A stretch of DNA of 64,000 nt from Petrolisthes cinctipes (Eukaryota; Arthropoda; Malacostraca; Decapoda; Porcellanidae), in assembly GCA_033782935.1 (NCBI GenBank), contig JAWQEG010000288.1:366001-430000 (forward strand), in the 5' to 3' direction. Below the pieces are notes generated by a model that had not been told where the DNA came from, made no database searches, and saw only the letters and a program-made list of their open reading frames with translations. Position numbers and translations under genes: made by a program. Shown here one piece after another: positions 13,140 to 26,100 of this stretch (the first letter of the stretch is position 1; each line of letters opens with the position of its first letter).

Positions 13140-14110
13140 GTAGTCATCAGAGGTGCAAATTCAGAGTGGCTCCCAGTTGGAAGTGGAGTGCCACAGAGAT
13201 CTGTCCTTGGTCCAGTCATCTTGTACGTCAATGAATTAGCGCGAGGTTCGGAGGTGAGCCTTTTTGCTGATAACGCCAAGATCTATAGGATTATCAGAAC
13301 CCAGCATGATGCACAAGCACTTCAACGGGACATGAACCACCTTGGTGAGTGGAGCAGGAACTTTTTAACTTTCAACGTGGAGAAATGCCAAACAATGTAT
13401 TTTGTAAGGCAGAACCATGGGACCAACTCCCAACTTATAACGACACTGTCCTGGCAAAATCAACTGTGGAAAAAGACCTCGGAGTCTACATATCAGTGGA
13501 CCTCAAGCCCTTTACACTTGCTTCCAATGAAGCAGCTAAGGCGAACAGCAGACTTGTTTGAGATAATAAAACGCAGCTTCACCTTCCTCAACAAAGAAAT
13601 TCTTGGCTCTTTCTATCTGGCACTTGTCAGACCCATTGCTGGTCACCTTACCTCATCAGGGACGAATAAAGCTACTGGAACAAGTACAGCACAGGGCAAC
13701 TAGACTGGTGCCAGAGTTGAGAAATCTTTCATATGAAGAAAGATGTGCTGCATTAGACCTACCTACCTTGGAACAGAGATCTATAGAGGGGACATGATAG
13801 AGGTTTACAAGATAATTCATGGCCATGATGATGTTCCCTTCTCAAGGTTCTTCAGCTTCAGCCACAACAACGGGACATAGCTTGAAGCTGGCAAGATCAA
13901 ACCAACTGGAGGACTCACATCAAGGGAAAATGGTTCTCCATAAGATGCATTAAACCATGGAATAGACTTTCAGAAACCGTAGTAACAGCTCCTAATTGCC
14001 ACTTTTACAGCAAGATACACATGGGCATTTAATTTGTATTTTGGCAATCAATTATCAGAGGTGGGGGATACTATAAGAAGGTATCTTCTTCCACCCCCAC
14101 TACTAGAGTT
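13140..14110 (+). pseudogene. CR1/jockey-like LINE reverse transcriptase, broken
   Basis: The partial polymerase contains GVPQRSVLGPVI (motif B), FADNAK (motif C, with the second aspartate replaced), LTFNVEKCQTM, STVEKDLGVYISVDLKP and RATRLVPELRNLSYEERCAA. These lie in three different frames between 13188 and 13797. It is 5'-truncated and frame-shifted, hence inactive. The 3' end (about 13800-14110) loses clear similarity. Confidence 0.8.
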
Positions 14111-14164
14111 TAGGTAAGCATTATTATTATTATTATAGGCCAGAGACACAAAGCTGGGAGAGAA

Positions 14165-15980
14165 TGCAAGCATTCTATCAATCCGATGACCCCAGCCCCA
14201 TGAATCCAACTTGAAGAAAATAAGACAGCATAGAGAAAGAAAGATGAGCAGTTAGCTCAATAAAAATTAACATAGCCCTACTCTTGAAGCCAGCCAGTCC
14301 TACACCATCAAAGATAGATTCATTCCACAAAGACACAGACCAAGGGACAAACGATTGACTGTACTGACGAGTTCTACAGCGCAGTAATATATAAGCAAAC
14401 CTATGGGAGGCCAACGCACCACAAGTGACACAAGCTGAAACATACAGAGGTGGCAGAGACGATCGAGTTAAGAGGATGCAGCACATTACTTCTGATATTG
14501 AAGAGCATGCACAATGATGCAACACAACGACAGTGACTCAGATTACAATCAAGTGAACCGCCGGCAAGAAAATTAGCATTAGAAACAATCCTATCCAGCA
14601 ACTTGAGAGGCAGTCAGCTGCTGAACACCATACTGGAAAATAGTATTCCATCAGAGGCAACACAAAGGAGTTAAAACCCCACAGTAACAATGAGTGATCT
14701 CCGAACACATGCCAAGCTCTACGTATTGTAGCATAGGCGAGCACATTGAGCACCTTCTAGACACTTTCAGCGCTTCCCCTGGGTTCTCCAGCTGGGTACA
14801 TCACCTGCGCTTGCAGCCTACCCTAGCACGCAGGCGGCTTATAAGCCGGCGCCCGGGTCGTGCTCAGTCACTTCGCCTCCAGCCTTGGACCAGTCCTCAC
14901 CTCTCCTGCCTGTGCACGGTTGCTCCTACCCGCTGCCCTGCACCTGCCTCCCTGCACTCACCTGTCGCCGCTACACCAGCCAGCCAGCCAGCAACGCAGT
15001 AATCTTCAAGCTACTCACCTCGTTTGCTTGTCTAGCTACTCACGTGCTCTCTCTCCCAACTTACTGGTCCTGGAGTGTCTTCCTGCTACTGTCAACTACT
15101 GTAATAAACCACTACTCTGTGTACCCTGTGAGTTTGAGCTACCCCTAACTAGTAACCAGCAAGTGTAGTTACAGCATAATACCCAACTTTTGGGAGACAG
15201 ACCTCGAGATTAACCTCACATGCTTCTCAAAAGTCAGCTTGGCATCAAATGTAACTCCCAGAATAACCAAATTATCAGACCCCTCCAATACAATCCCAAC
15301 AAGAATCAAGGGCGGCGATAAAAGGTACATCGTGTGAGACCTAGAGACGACCATTATAGTGTTGCCAGCATTCAACCTCACACCCTACAACCTGCACCAA
15401 TCTTAACCAGGTCATGATCCAATGACTGAGCAACAGAAATCCTGGCATTAGGGGTCGGCACATCAATAAGGGTGGAATCATCTGATCATCTGCATACCCA
15501 TACAGGTCATTCTCCTGGATGTTAAAAAATTCAGAGGCATACAGTATAGGAACAACAACGGCCCTAAGACACTACCTTGGGGCACCCCAGACACTAAGTT
15601 AAATTCTACTCGTTCACTCCGCACACCATTTCCAACAACATACTGGGATCGAGCAGTAAGGTATTGCGACAAGCCATATAGTACTGAACCTAAACGCACA
15701 GCCACCAGCCTCTCAAACACCTTAGAGTCTTAGACAACACAAGAGTGATGGAAATCGGCCTGTGCGCCTACTGAAGAAGAAGGAGGGCCCTTGGGAATTG
15801 GGGTGACATTACCAGACCTCCAACATTCAGGAAAACTACCAAGACGACGTAGTCTCCTGCTGAAGACAACACTGATGCAGGGATCTTGGACATCAGCCGT
15901 CTGTTTAAAGAACAGAGGAAACATTCCCAAGGGGCCAATACAACCATAAGAGTCCCCTCCTGACTACAACCAGCTGCATG
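14165..15980 (-). pseudogene. Second jockey/CR1-like LINE reverse transcriptase, broken and split by an insert
   Basis: In minus-strand order: PLFFKQTADVQDPCISVV and NVTPIPKGPPSSS (15730-15930), FERLVAVRLGSVLYGLSQYL with VSGVPQGSVLGPLLFLY (15478-15720), VILGVTFDAKLTFEKHVRLI (15169-15381), then after a 438-bp insert RRAWHVFGDHSLLLWGFNSF and CRTRQYSQSFVPWSVSLW (14178-14753). There are several frame breaks and deletions, including around motif C. It is clearly a different LINE lineage from the plus-strand fragment next to it. Confidence 0.85.
14736..15173 (+). mobile_element. LTR-like insert (candidate solo LTR)
   Basis: A 438-bp insert that splits the minus-strand LINE. It is flanked by a 5-bp direct repeat, gcata (14731-14735 and 15174-15178). 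It contains a TATA-like cttataag (14838-14845) and an AATAAA signal (15103-15108) about 70 bases before its TTACA end, the arrangement of a solo LTR. The left boundary does not start with the usual TG under this duplication, so the exact ends are uncertain. Confidence 0.5.
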
Positions 15981-16312
15981 GGTCCATTCAGGATCCATTA
16001 AACGTGTCCATCATCAATGTCACAGCGCTGCCAGTCTGCCACTGAGTGACTGATACGGACACCAAAAAGTATCTCATGTTCTGCCTCTGGGTACAATTTA
16101 AATTAATTATATCTATCAACCGTCACCAGTGGCAACTTTGCTGCTTGGCAAGCCACCGTAGCGTGGCGGGTAAAATGGACTGGTTAACTGCCGTTTTCCC
16201 TGGCTGCCACGAAAAAGTGGCTCGTATGTTGTTTCATTTCTTTCCAAAAAACAATGGCAGTCACCGTCCATTGAAGAGTTACCCGTGTTAAATGTTAACC
16301 GTATTGGTTTTA

Positions 16313-16912
16313 GTACAGAAGTGGACCTTACTGTATAATAGATATTTTACTGTCATTACCCACTATTTTGGACCATTCTAAGACACTTTTCTTCTATGGT
16401 TTTTCTTCCTCAAATGCCCCGTTTTCGAGATATGCCCCATTCCCAATACCCATAGAAACATGGGGGGCCCGATGGGAATCGGGGGTTGACGGGTGGGGGA
16501 AACACGCATTTTACTATTGTTCTGCCTTTATAATACACTTCCTACCTTAATTTATGTCGTATACTATATATTATTCACCAATTTATTTCATTTCATTACA
16601 ATCTGCAGCAGTGTTGCCAGATCCGGCTGGGTCCTAGTATTTTACCCCTGTCATTTATTGTACTTTATCACGATTATTTCCCGCCGGTAGTTTGCCCAGG
16701 TTAGGTCCCGGTAGTCTGATGCGGTCTAGGTTAGGTTAGGTCAGGTCAGGTAAGGTCAGGCTAATTTCAAAATGCCCCATTTGAATATGCCCTATCTTGA
16801 AAACGGGGCATTTGAGGAAGAAAAACCATAGAAGAAAAGTGTCTTAGAATGGTCCGAAATAGTGGGTAATGACAGTAAAATATCTATTAAACAGTAAGGT
16901 CCACTTCTGTAC
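16313..16912. repeat. Long-armed inverted repeat related to GGTA-family MITEs
   Basis: Arms of about 120 bp (16313-16435 and 16793-16912) are almost identical when inverted, starting GTACAGAAGTGGACCTTACT and including ACCATTCTAAGACACTTTTC. The 357-bp spacer carries GGTA-family landmarks on its right side (GCAGTGTTGCCAGATCCGGC, GGTTAGGTTAGG). Either a foldback variant of the family or two abutting inverted copies. Confidence 0.8.
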
Positions 16913-17666
16913 CTTTACCACAGTATTTCATACAATGTGCATATGAATGAACGCATTGGTTGAAATATAGTGTACAGTGCACAATCTAGAAAAACCATAA
17001 CGTAGCGCATTTTGCTGAAAAATTGTATGTTTCTAGCAATTTTTTGGGTTACAACAAATGGCAACACTGAGGTGGCTCCAAAACGTAAACAAAGTCACAG
17101 GGCTTGGTTGAGGTAAGCAGCACTGGTAAACAGCAATTATTCCCTTTATATCACACACATATATAACATTACAGTAAATTACATATGTCTCAGCATGTGA
17201 TGACATCTATAATTATACTCATTAGTGTTTTCCCAAATGAACATTGTCTTTCCTTTACTATTTGTCAACTATTTTGTTCTTTGTTAGTATTTGTGTAACT
17301 TAGTGGATAATTTGTGTTGAGTATTGTAATTATTATTGGCACTAAGTTAAAGATATGCTTGTATTATGATAATATTATGACACTTTATTCAAAAATATCC
17401 AGTTCCCATACCGGAAATTATCTTGTCTGAATCAAAAGCATCGTTGATATCACTCGGTAAAAATGTACAAAAATTATAATGGATATTACTTGTTTACTTG
17501 TTTTGGTAATTATCTATTCTATTGCCGTTTTCTATTACGATGTTTTTACCTTCTTTACCCACTAATTTATACCATTCTAAGACACTTTTTGGTAGTCTAA
17601 AGAAGTGGGTAATGAAGGTAGAAAAACCGTACGCAATAATAGTAATTCTTTCAATATTTGCCCACC

Positions 17667-17985
17667 GGTATTTATTGAAAGAATTACCGTTTTGTAGCAG
17701 TGTTACCAGATCTGGCTAGGTCCCACTATTTTGCCCCGGTTATTTCCTGTACTTTACCACGGTTATTTCCCGGTAGTTTCCCCAGGTTAGGTCCCGGTAG
17801 TCTGCTTTGGTCTAGGTTAGGTCAGGCTAATTTCAAAATGCCCCATTTGGATATGCCCTATCTTGGAAATGGGGCATTTGCAGAGGAAATGCTAAAGAAG
17901 AAAATAGTCATAGAAATATCTAAATAAGTGGGTAATGAAGGTAGAAAAACCGTACACAATAACGGTAATTCTTTCAACATTTACC
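17667..17985 (-). mobile_element. GGTA-family MITE
   Basis: Complete copy from GGTATTTATTGAAAG to TTTCAACATTTACC, with the family's inner blocks in minus orientation. The sequences on both sides (17505-17666 and 17986-18150) are also family fragments, so this copy is embedded in older family debris. No exact 8-bp duplication is visible. Confidence 0.8.
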
Positions 17986-18150
17986 ATTCTTTTGTGGCAT
18001 TTTCTTCGGAAATGCCCCATTTCCAAGATAGTTCATATTCAAATTTTGAAATTAGCCTGACCTTACCTACCCTTACCTAGAATGCAGTAGACTACCAGGA
18101 CCTAACCTGGGCAAACTACTGGGAAATAGCCATGGTAAAGTACCGTAAAA
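17986..18150 (+). mobile_element. GGTA-family MITE, fragment
   Basis: Starts inside the family consensus at TGGCATTTTCTTCGG and runs through AAATGCCCCATTTCC, TTAGCCTGACC and GACCTAACCTGGGCAAAC before similarity stops near 18150. It lies immediately next to the complete minus-oriented copy. Confidence 0.7.
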
Positions 18151-20070
18151 CACCCTAACTTCGGACATTTTTTACATGTTTTAGTGAATAACTTTATTAA
18201 TAATGGTGCAATTTTATTCATGTTTGTGTCAAGTTGTAGCCAGGGAAGAGTACCTACTAAATCCATATAACCAAAAAAAATTAAGCACTCTAAATTTGTG
18301 CTTTTTTTTTTTTTTTTCAATTTTCAAATGTCCGAAGTTATGCAGAAATTTCCTAACTTCGGACAGCTCTTCCCAACTTCGGACAGGGTTGTATTTTCCC
18401 TTTAAACATGAGAATGGTTAACAGCATTGATTTCTGGACACGCTGGCTGAACTTCAGACACCTGAGGAGTTTTTTAAATATTAAAAAAAATTTGCCGCAT
18501 TCATGGCCCGAGCTATACATATATAAAGAGGCATATCCAAAAATAGCTTCTTTTTTAAGCACATAAATTGAGATCACAATAAGTTGCATCATATCACATT
18601 GTAGTGAGGTTTTCTTGGCATAGATCTAAGAACTATTCAAAAACTTTTCTAGCAGGAAAAAAACAAACGCATTGCGTGTAAACAAAACCGGAAGAGGAAG
18701 TGACCTCTTCTTCCAAAAAAAACCTTCACCTAAATACCTCACTGACTCAACAAATGCATACTGAAATAACATAGCCTACCGTAATAAAATGTACATGAAG
18801 TACATAATACATAATAACATTATTCCAGGTACTAATGACACGCACACCCACTTCCGGTATTCCTTGACTTGATTACCTGTATGAAATACTATAACTAATA
18901 TAACTTTTTTCTTCAAAATAAAACTCATTACTGGTTAAGGCACCTTACAGGCAATAACTTTGGTACTGGTAGTACTGACAATTTAGCAGAACTATAACAC
19001 ATATTATTTGGGTACCGGTATCATTACTTAGGCCAAAGGTTTACATCGACATAAAAAATCATCCTTTGCTTGCGGTCAAGTACCGGTACCATATTAATTT
19101 GTTTGTCCGACGTTGGGACTTTTTTCTGTAAAAAATAGAAATATTCATTAAAAAAATCATAACATGGTTATGCATGCAGATATTTTAAATTTGTTTACTG
19201 CCCAGTACTTACAGAGAGTTTCCACGTATAATCGTACCATTCACATTCTTACAATTGAAACTCTATTCTGTGTGTGCAAAGTTTTGCAGGGTTCGAAAAT
19301 GCAGACTTTTTTTCCATTGCCATAGATGCTGTATGTACTGTATAATGGTATAAATTAGTGAGTAATGATGGTAGAAAGTCATCCTAGAAAACGGCAATAT
19401 AGTAAATAATTACTGTATTATATTGTGTTACAAATTATTTTTAGCTATATATCATTAGGAAATGCTTTGTTTTGGAGAGACCCCCTAGGCACATATACCT
19501 TAATCTTGGAGGGAGAGCATATTTAGCATATTTTGTAGTGATTTTGTACTGATAACAAGCCATCAATGTTGAAAATTGGGAGTGGTTCAGGTTTATAACA
19601 TTCTAAATTTACATCTTGTCACTCACTGGATGAATTGGTATTTTAATATTCAACAATTAGCCAGACTTGATCTAACTAGACCTAACCTAATCAGGACTGG
19701 CTCAGACTACCACGACCTAACCGTCCCATGTGGATTCTACACTGGTCAAAATACTATAGCTACTAACCTCACTAATGAGAGGAACCAGGAACAATGCAGA
19801 AATTGTTTACTTTTACTGTCAACTAGCATACCAGTTACAGTAATTAATTCTCATCACCTTTTCTCATTTCCAAAATATAGTCCATCAAAAAACATGTCCA
19901 TTCTTTATTGTTTTAGTGCTTTTCAGGATTATTTTGATTGGTATCTTTTTGGTCTTTCACCTGCAGTTTTAGATGCATAACTGTACATCACATGAAATTG
20001 CTTCAAATTACTGTACCGTACACAACCTATCTTGGAATGGTATTTAACATCAACACTTCCTTCTTTTCAG
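18151..20070. other. Intergenic stretch upstream of the zinc-finger gene
   Basis: No gene recognised. 18157-18387 has four occurrences of the 10-mer aacttcggac or its inverse. 19330-19430 resembles a GGTA-family subtype B end. A polypyrimidine tract and ttttcag at about 20061-20070 form a plausible 3' splice site for the 5' UTR exon of the zinc-finger gene. Confidence 0.5.
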
Positions 20071-20158
20071 GCTGCAGGATGTAAGGCTGTGGAGAAGTGA
20101 ATTTTCTGTTTAGTTCTTTTTCTTTAATTTTTAATACATTGAGTTTAATATACACACT

Positions 20159-23100
20159 ATGAAGAAAGTGATCATCCCAACAAGTGGAAGTATTCCTCCC
20201 CTGTTGATAATGAGACCAGCAGAAGGGAGTTCAGGACAGGGTGGGAGTCCCAGTGAACCACTGGTGTTGAGGCCAGTCAGCCCAGCAAGCAGTCCAACCA
20301 AGTCTTCCATAGACACATCAACATCAACACCTCAAAGTATTATGTCAAGTATGCAGTTAGTGACGACAGCTGATGGTAAGAAGTTAGTTCTCACAAACTT
20401 TGCTAGTCCATCTAAGCCATCAGTGGGAAAGCAGGTATTATTGATGCCTCGGAGTGAAGTTAATGTTGCCAGCCCCTCAGCCACTGCTGCTGTATTGTCA
20501 AGTAGGGTTGGACAACCATTCGTGACTCCAGTTATGTCTACCAATACTCCAAGTACAGTTGTTGTCAACTCCACAAACCCTGTCTCACCTGATGGAAATT
20601 CTGTGCCATCACCTGGCAGTCAACCCATAGTATTACAGGTTCCAGGCCTTAATCAGCCAATTGTGGTGAAACAATGCTCCTCAGAACCATCAGGTAGTGA
20701 TGGTGGAGAATTGCCTTCCCTAGTTTCTCAAATTATACCAACAAACAGCAGCAGCAGCTCACCTACCACCAGTTCTACTGCAGTTACCAACTGTGCCTCA
20801 TTAACAAAAGCCACAAACCCTGTCCTGTATCTCAAGAGTGGGAGTGCAACATATAAAGTAGTTGGGAAGCCTGTTCCTGTTAAACTATTTCCCAAACTTC
20901 CCAAGATTTCTCCAACAGCTATAGTAAGTCCTAGTGAAATTCCAAATATTCCCATGTCATCAGGCACTAAAAAAATTTCCTTGCCACCTTTAAGAAAAGC
21001 AGATGAAGAGGGATTTGTAAAACTGACCAGTCCAGTAGAAAAGTCACCTTTGCCATTGACTGAACCCCCAGCTTACTTGAACATCCGCATCAAGGAGGAA
21101 TTGAAGACATGTAAGGAAGAGGTGGATGGTATGCGTATCAAAGAGGAGGTAGATGACACCCAGGAGGATCCAGGAAACCTACCAGAAACTTCTCAAGTAA
21201 TAGACTCAATACTGGATGTCAGAATCAAAGAGGAGCCAAAGGATGATCAAAGTAAGTGTTTACTTTGACATTTCTGGACTTAGCTGACCTAGAATTCTCT
21301 TCTATATATGTACGGATAGAATTTTATTTATACACAAGAAAAGGTATTTACTCTTTCCTTTGCAGTGCATTTACAGTAGGTCTGCAATGTTATGCTAACG
21401 CCCCTTTCACACTGTTTCTGTGCTCGCATTTGGAAATGTCGCATTCTAGAAATATATGCAGTAGGACCCTTCACACTAGGCATCCCTGTGCGCCTGGACA
21501 CCGAGCAAACGCTCCAGCCACAAAGACCGCTTGTCATCCGATGTCCTTGCTGGCTACTGTAACAAATGGGAGCCTTCCCACGAACGTATGGAAACACCGA
21601 ACACAGGGTTGTGAGAATAGTTAACGATTGGTCTGGCAGTCTTTTTATTCTTGGTGACTCGGGTTACTCATACACAATGACAGCTTTCTTTGCATCCATC
21701 TTCTGGAAAAGATTGTGGCAGGCTGGCTGTTTTTATTTGATGCAGGCATTGGTGAACGCTCGTGTGAAGGGGTGATAACAAAAACTAGTGTTCCTGTGCC
21801 CCATCAGTGCGCAGTGCACAGGAATGTTTGTGTGATAGGGGCCTAACACATAATACTATACACTCAACCCTCCATTATCATGCCTAATTGGTGTCGTTCT
21901 TGGTGCGCGATAACGAGAAACGCGATAATGAAACTTAATAACTTATGCAGAAAAATTAAATTTGTTCCAAACACCCTACTTTTCGCTCCTACAAACCCTA
22001 TTTTAACCAGTTTCTTACCTTTCACCCAGATAATGCTGTAAACATGAAAAAACATGTGTGTTTAATATATGATAAATTAATATAAATGAAAAAGCATTCA
22101 TATTTACCGTAAATTATATAATGATGGCCTTTGGGTTGTGTCCACACTGCAGGCCTCACCGCCACCCCCGCCAGCCAGCATGTGTGTGTGTGTGTGTGTG
22201 TAGTTAGTCTCTAGTTCATGTGAGTATTATTGTGTGTGTGTACAGTAGACTTTCACATCTCGCGCATTTCAATCCCACGATTTCGAATCCCACGTTGCTA
22301 TTTAATGTTTACCCAAAATCTTGTCTCATGATAAAGCACACGCATTTCACGGGTTTGTACTGATGCTTCGTGGTTGGAACAAGCAACTTCATGATAAAAT
22401 GAACAGAGAAATTGATTCACAAGTGGAACTGAAGGAAATTGAAGCGACTGTAACGAGTGAATGTGAAGCAGAAGAATCTGGCAACCCTACCATTTCACCC
22501 ACCACCTCTCCCCCTCCCTCTCCTCATGCCTCGTTACTTACCTCTGCCTCACACACAGCCGTCACGACTCACACCGTGAAGGAATTTTGGAAACTCTTCA
22601 ATATTCGTCACGCTGGAATGATATTTCAGTGGCGTGTATCAGGCATGGTTGGATACCATTAATATATATCTATCTATCTATATCTCTGACGCCTCCCTCC
22701 AAGGGAGGTAGTAGGGGTTAGGTAGCCCCACCCAGGGAGGTACTACCGCTGAGGCAATGGGAGATTCAAGGAAGTACCTGATTCCATTTTTTCCCCCAGG
22801 CCTCAGTTGCTGGTTACACATCTTCTGCCTCACACATCTATGGGGAGCCAGGTAATCCCTTACACTACACACACATCCATACAAACTACATTCACTTACA
22901 CTCCTATCCTTGACATTAACATACCAACTTCTCACAACTCAACATGAAAAACAATACAAGCGCAAACACATTTTAAAACTTCATACCATGGCTGACGCAA
23001 CTCTTAGAGCAAGTGCGGTGGTTTCTCGGATGACCACCACCGGCAGGGCTGGGTCTTTGACACAGGGCCCTCCCGGTCGTCATCACGCGACTGTGTCAGC

Positions 23101-26100
23101 ACCAGCCATGATGCATAAAACAACTGCTCGTCAGCACAATGAATTAATTATGTTTGCAAATATTCGGGGGCTTCACTCCAACATTAACTCGATACACCTA
23201 CTTCTTCAAACCGAAACCCCTAATATTCTTTTCCTCACTGAATGCCAGGTCACTCCCTCTTCTGACCTGACTAACTACAACTTTCCAGGCTATATTTTAA
23301 TGTCTAATTTTAGATCAAAGGGAGGCGTTTGCTGTTTTGCTAGATCAACATTATCCTTGGAGAACATTTTCAATCTCACATCACCAGATTTTGATTACTC
23401 AATTTACAAGCTAAATTCTTCAGGCTCAGTTAAATATTATTGTTGTATTTACCGATCACCAAATGCCTCCCCAGATAATAGCCTCTTTGATTCCCTGACC
23501 TCCATTCTTTCTGATTTAAACATTAATGCTGCATCTGATATATCCTTACTGGGTGATTTTAATGTCCACAATGTTGAGTGGCTCACTCATTCGGCCAGAA
23601 CTGATGAACCTGGGCTTGAATGCGAGTTATTCGCAGACTCATTCAATCTCACCCAACTAATCAAGCACCCTACTCGCATACCTGATAATCCAGAACATAC
23701 ACCGCACCTACTTGATCTGTTTCTTACTACCAATCCCGAAACATATAGTGTAGAAGTGAAGTCCCCTCTTGGATCCTCAGACCATTGCCTCATTGCAGTC
23801 TCCTGTTCCCACTCCTCCCTACCCATCCACTCTGAACCCATCCGAGTGACCAAATGGCACTATGATGCTGCAGATTGGGTGGGGTTCCGTGACTTTTTAA
23901 TTAACATTCCTTGGTCATCATTTTACTCTACTGACCCAGATAGCTTCCTGAACCATATTACTGACTTTCTAAAAATAGGAATGGAAACATATATCCCTCA
24001 CCAACAATACTCAAAAAGATCTAACTCTCCGAAATGGTTTGATCACAGCTGTGCCAGAGCTACAAAACAAAAATCAATAGCCTATAATGCCTATACAAAG
24101 TCGAAAACTCTTCAGTCATACAATTATTTCAAAATTGTCAGATGCCATGCTAAAGCTGTAACTAATTTAGCCAAATCTAACTTCATACATAAACAAGTCA
24201 ATAAATTACTGAATAATCCTAATGATAATAAGATCTTTTGGTCAACAGTAAACTCATTCAAATCTAACTTCAACCATGGTTCATCTATTCCCCCTTTAAA
24301 GAATAGCAATGGAAATCTCATATGTGATCCATGTGGTAAAGCAAATCTTTTGGCCAATATCTTCGCCACAAATTCAAACCTCAATGACACTGCTCAAAAC
24401 ACTCCCATTTTGAATTTTAACTCCCCAGAAAGTCCACCCTTAATAATTCATACAAGACAAGTGCGGACCATTTTGGAGAATCTATCTATCGACAAAGCTT
24501 CAGGGCCAGATGAAATTCCTCCCACTGTATTAAAAAATTGCTCAAAAGAATTAGCTCCAATTCTCTCAAAATTATTTCGTGTATGTCTCCATATCTCGTC
24601 CTTCCCAGCCGCCTGGAAAGAAGCCAATGTACAACCAATTCCCAAAAAAGGAGCTACCGCAAATCCATCAAATTACAGACCAATTGCCATCACGTCTACT
24701 CTCGGTAAAATATTTGAAATAGTTCTTAACAATCACTTTGTAAAACACCTTGAGAAAAATCATCTGCTAAATGATAAGCAATATGGCTTTAGACAGAGAC
24801 GATCTACTGTGGATCTGCTTTGTTATTTCACAGATAACATATTCCAATCAACTGATAAACATGGAGAGACTCACACAATTTGCCTTGATATATCTAAAGC
24901 CTTTGACAGAGTATGGCACAGATCATTACTGTCTAAGCTTCCACATTATGGCCTTCAATCTTTTGTTCCTCTAATTAATTCATATCTTAGCAACAGAAAA
25001 TTACGTGTGATGGTAGATGGTCTGTATTCCGACTTTCATCCCATTAATGCTGGTGTTCCTCAAGGAGCGGTCTTGGCTCCAACTTTGTTCCTCATTCATA
25101 TTAATGATCTTTTGTCAGTTACTCAGAATTCAATTCACTCCTATGCTGATGATTCAACTATTCACAGTTCCTTCTCATTTAATGATAGTTTTACTCAACA
25201 CAATATTTTAGAATACAAACTTGCCACTTCAATTTCATTAAATGAAGACTTAACGAAGATCTTTGATTGGGGACAAAACAACCTAGTTTCTTTCAATGCA
25301 AATAAAACTAAATACATCCCGTTCTCAAATAGATCAGATAATCAAGATTCTCACATTATTTTCAATAATACAAATATCCCCAAGTCCCACAGCATTGATC
25401 TCCTTGGTGTAACTTTAAATGAAAACCTCAGTTGGACTCCCTATGTAAAATCCATTGCCAAAACTGCATCTAGGAAGATGGGACTTTTATACAGAGCTTG
25501 TAATTATTTGACTGACGAGCAGATAGCAGTAATATATAAGAGTCATGTGCGTTCCCAGATGGAATATTGTTCACCTCTGTGGGCTGGTTGTGGATCGGTG
25601 GTGTTAAGACAATTAGATAAAATTCAAAGCAGAGCTATCAGACTGATCAATAATCCTATGATCACTAATGAATTCCCTCCCTTATCAGTACGTAGAAATG
25701 TTGCTTCCCTTGCACTATTTTATAGATACTTTTATAAGAAATGTTCGGATGAACTTGCCCTGATTATACCACCCCTTCGCGTCTTCCCACGGAGGACTAG
25801 GGCAGCTGAGAATGCGCATGAGTTTACACTGACTCCTCCACGTTGCAGGACAACTGCTTACAAAAATTCATTTACTCCCCGTACTACTTCCCTGTGGAAT
25901 TCTCTTCCAAGGGAATGTTTTCCAGCAAGTTATAACCCCCAGCAATTTAAATCCAGTTGCTTTAAATATTTTATGAGTGGAGGATGCCAATAGGCAAATG
26001 GAACCATTTATTTATTTGTTTTTTCCTTTCCTCCACTCACTATATGTAAAAAAAAAAAAAAAAAAAAAAGGGGGTGGCCACGGCAGAAGTGTCTCCAGTT

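Larger units (their letters stand above)
12838..16290. mobile_element. Composite DNA element with degenerate inverted ends, filled with LINE debris
   Basis: The left end at about 12838 (CACACGGGTCACTTTTCAGT) and the right end at about 16288 (inverted ACACGGGTAACTCTTCAATG) are related for about 40 bp. A second pair of subterminal inverted blocks (ACGGGCCACTTTTTAGTGGC at 12934 and its counterpart near 16215) supports pairing. The target duplication is unclear. The inside holds two broken LINEs and an LTR-like insert, and no transposase was recognised. Confidence 0.5.

Noticed and set aside
21273..21624. Extra exons within the zinc-finger gene (122-codon frame)
   Set aside because: Most of it overlaps the PIF/Harbinger-like MITE, and the two-exon join is already in phase without it.
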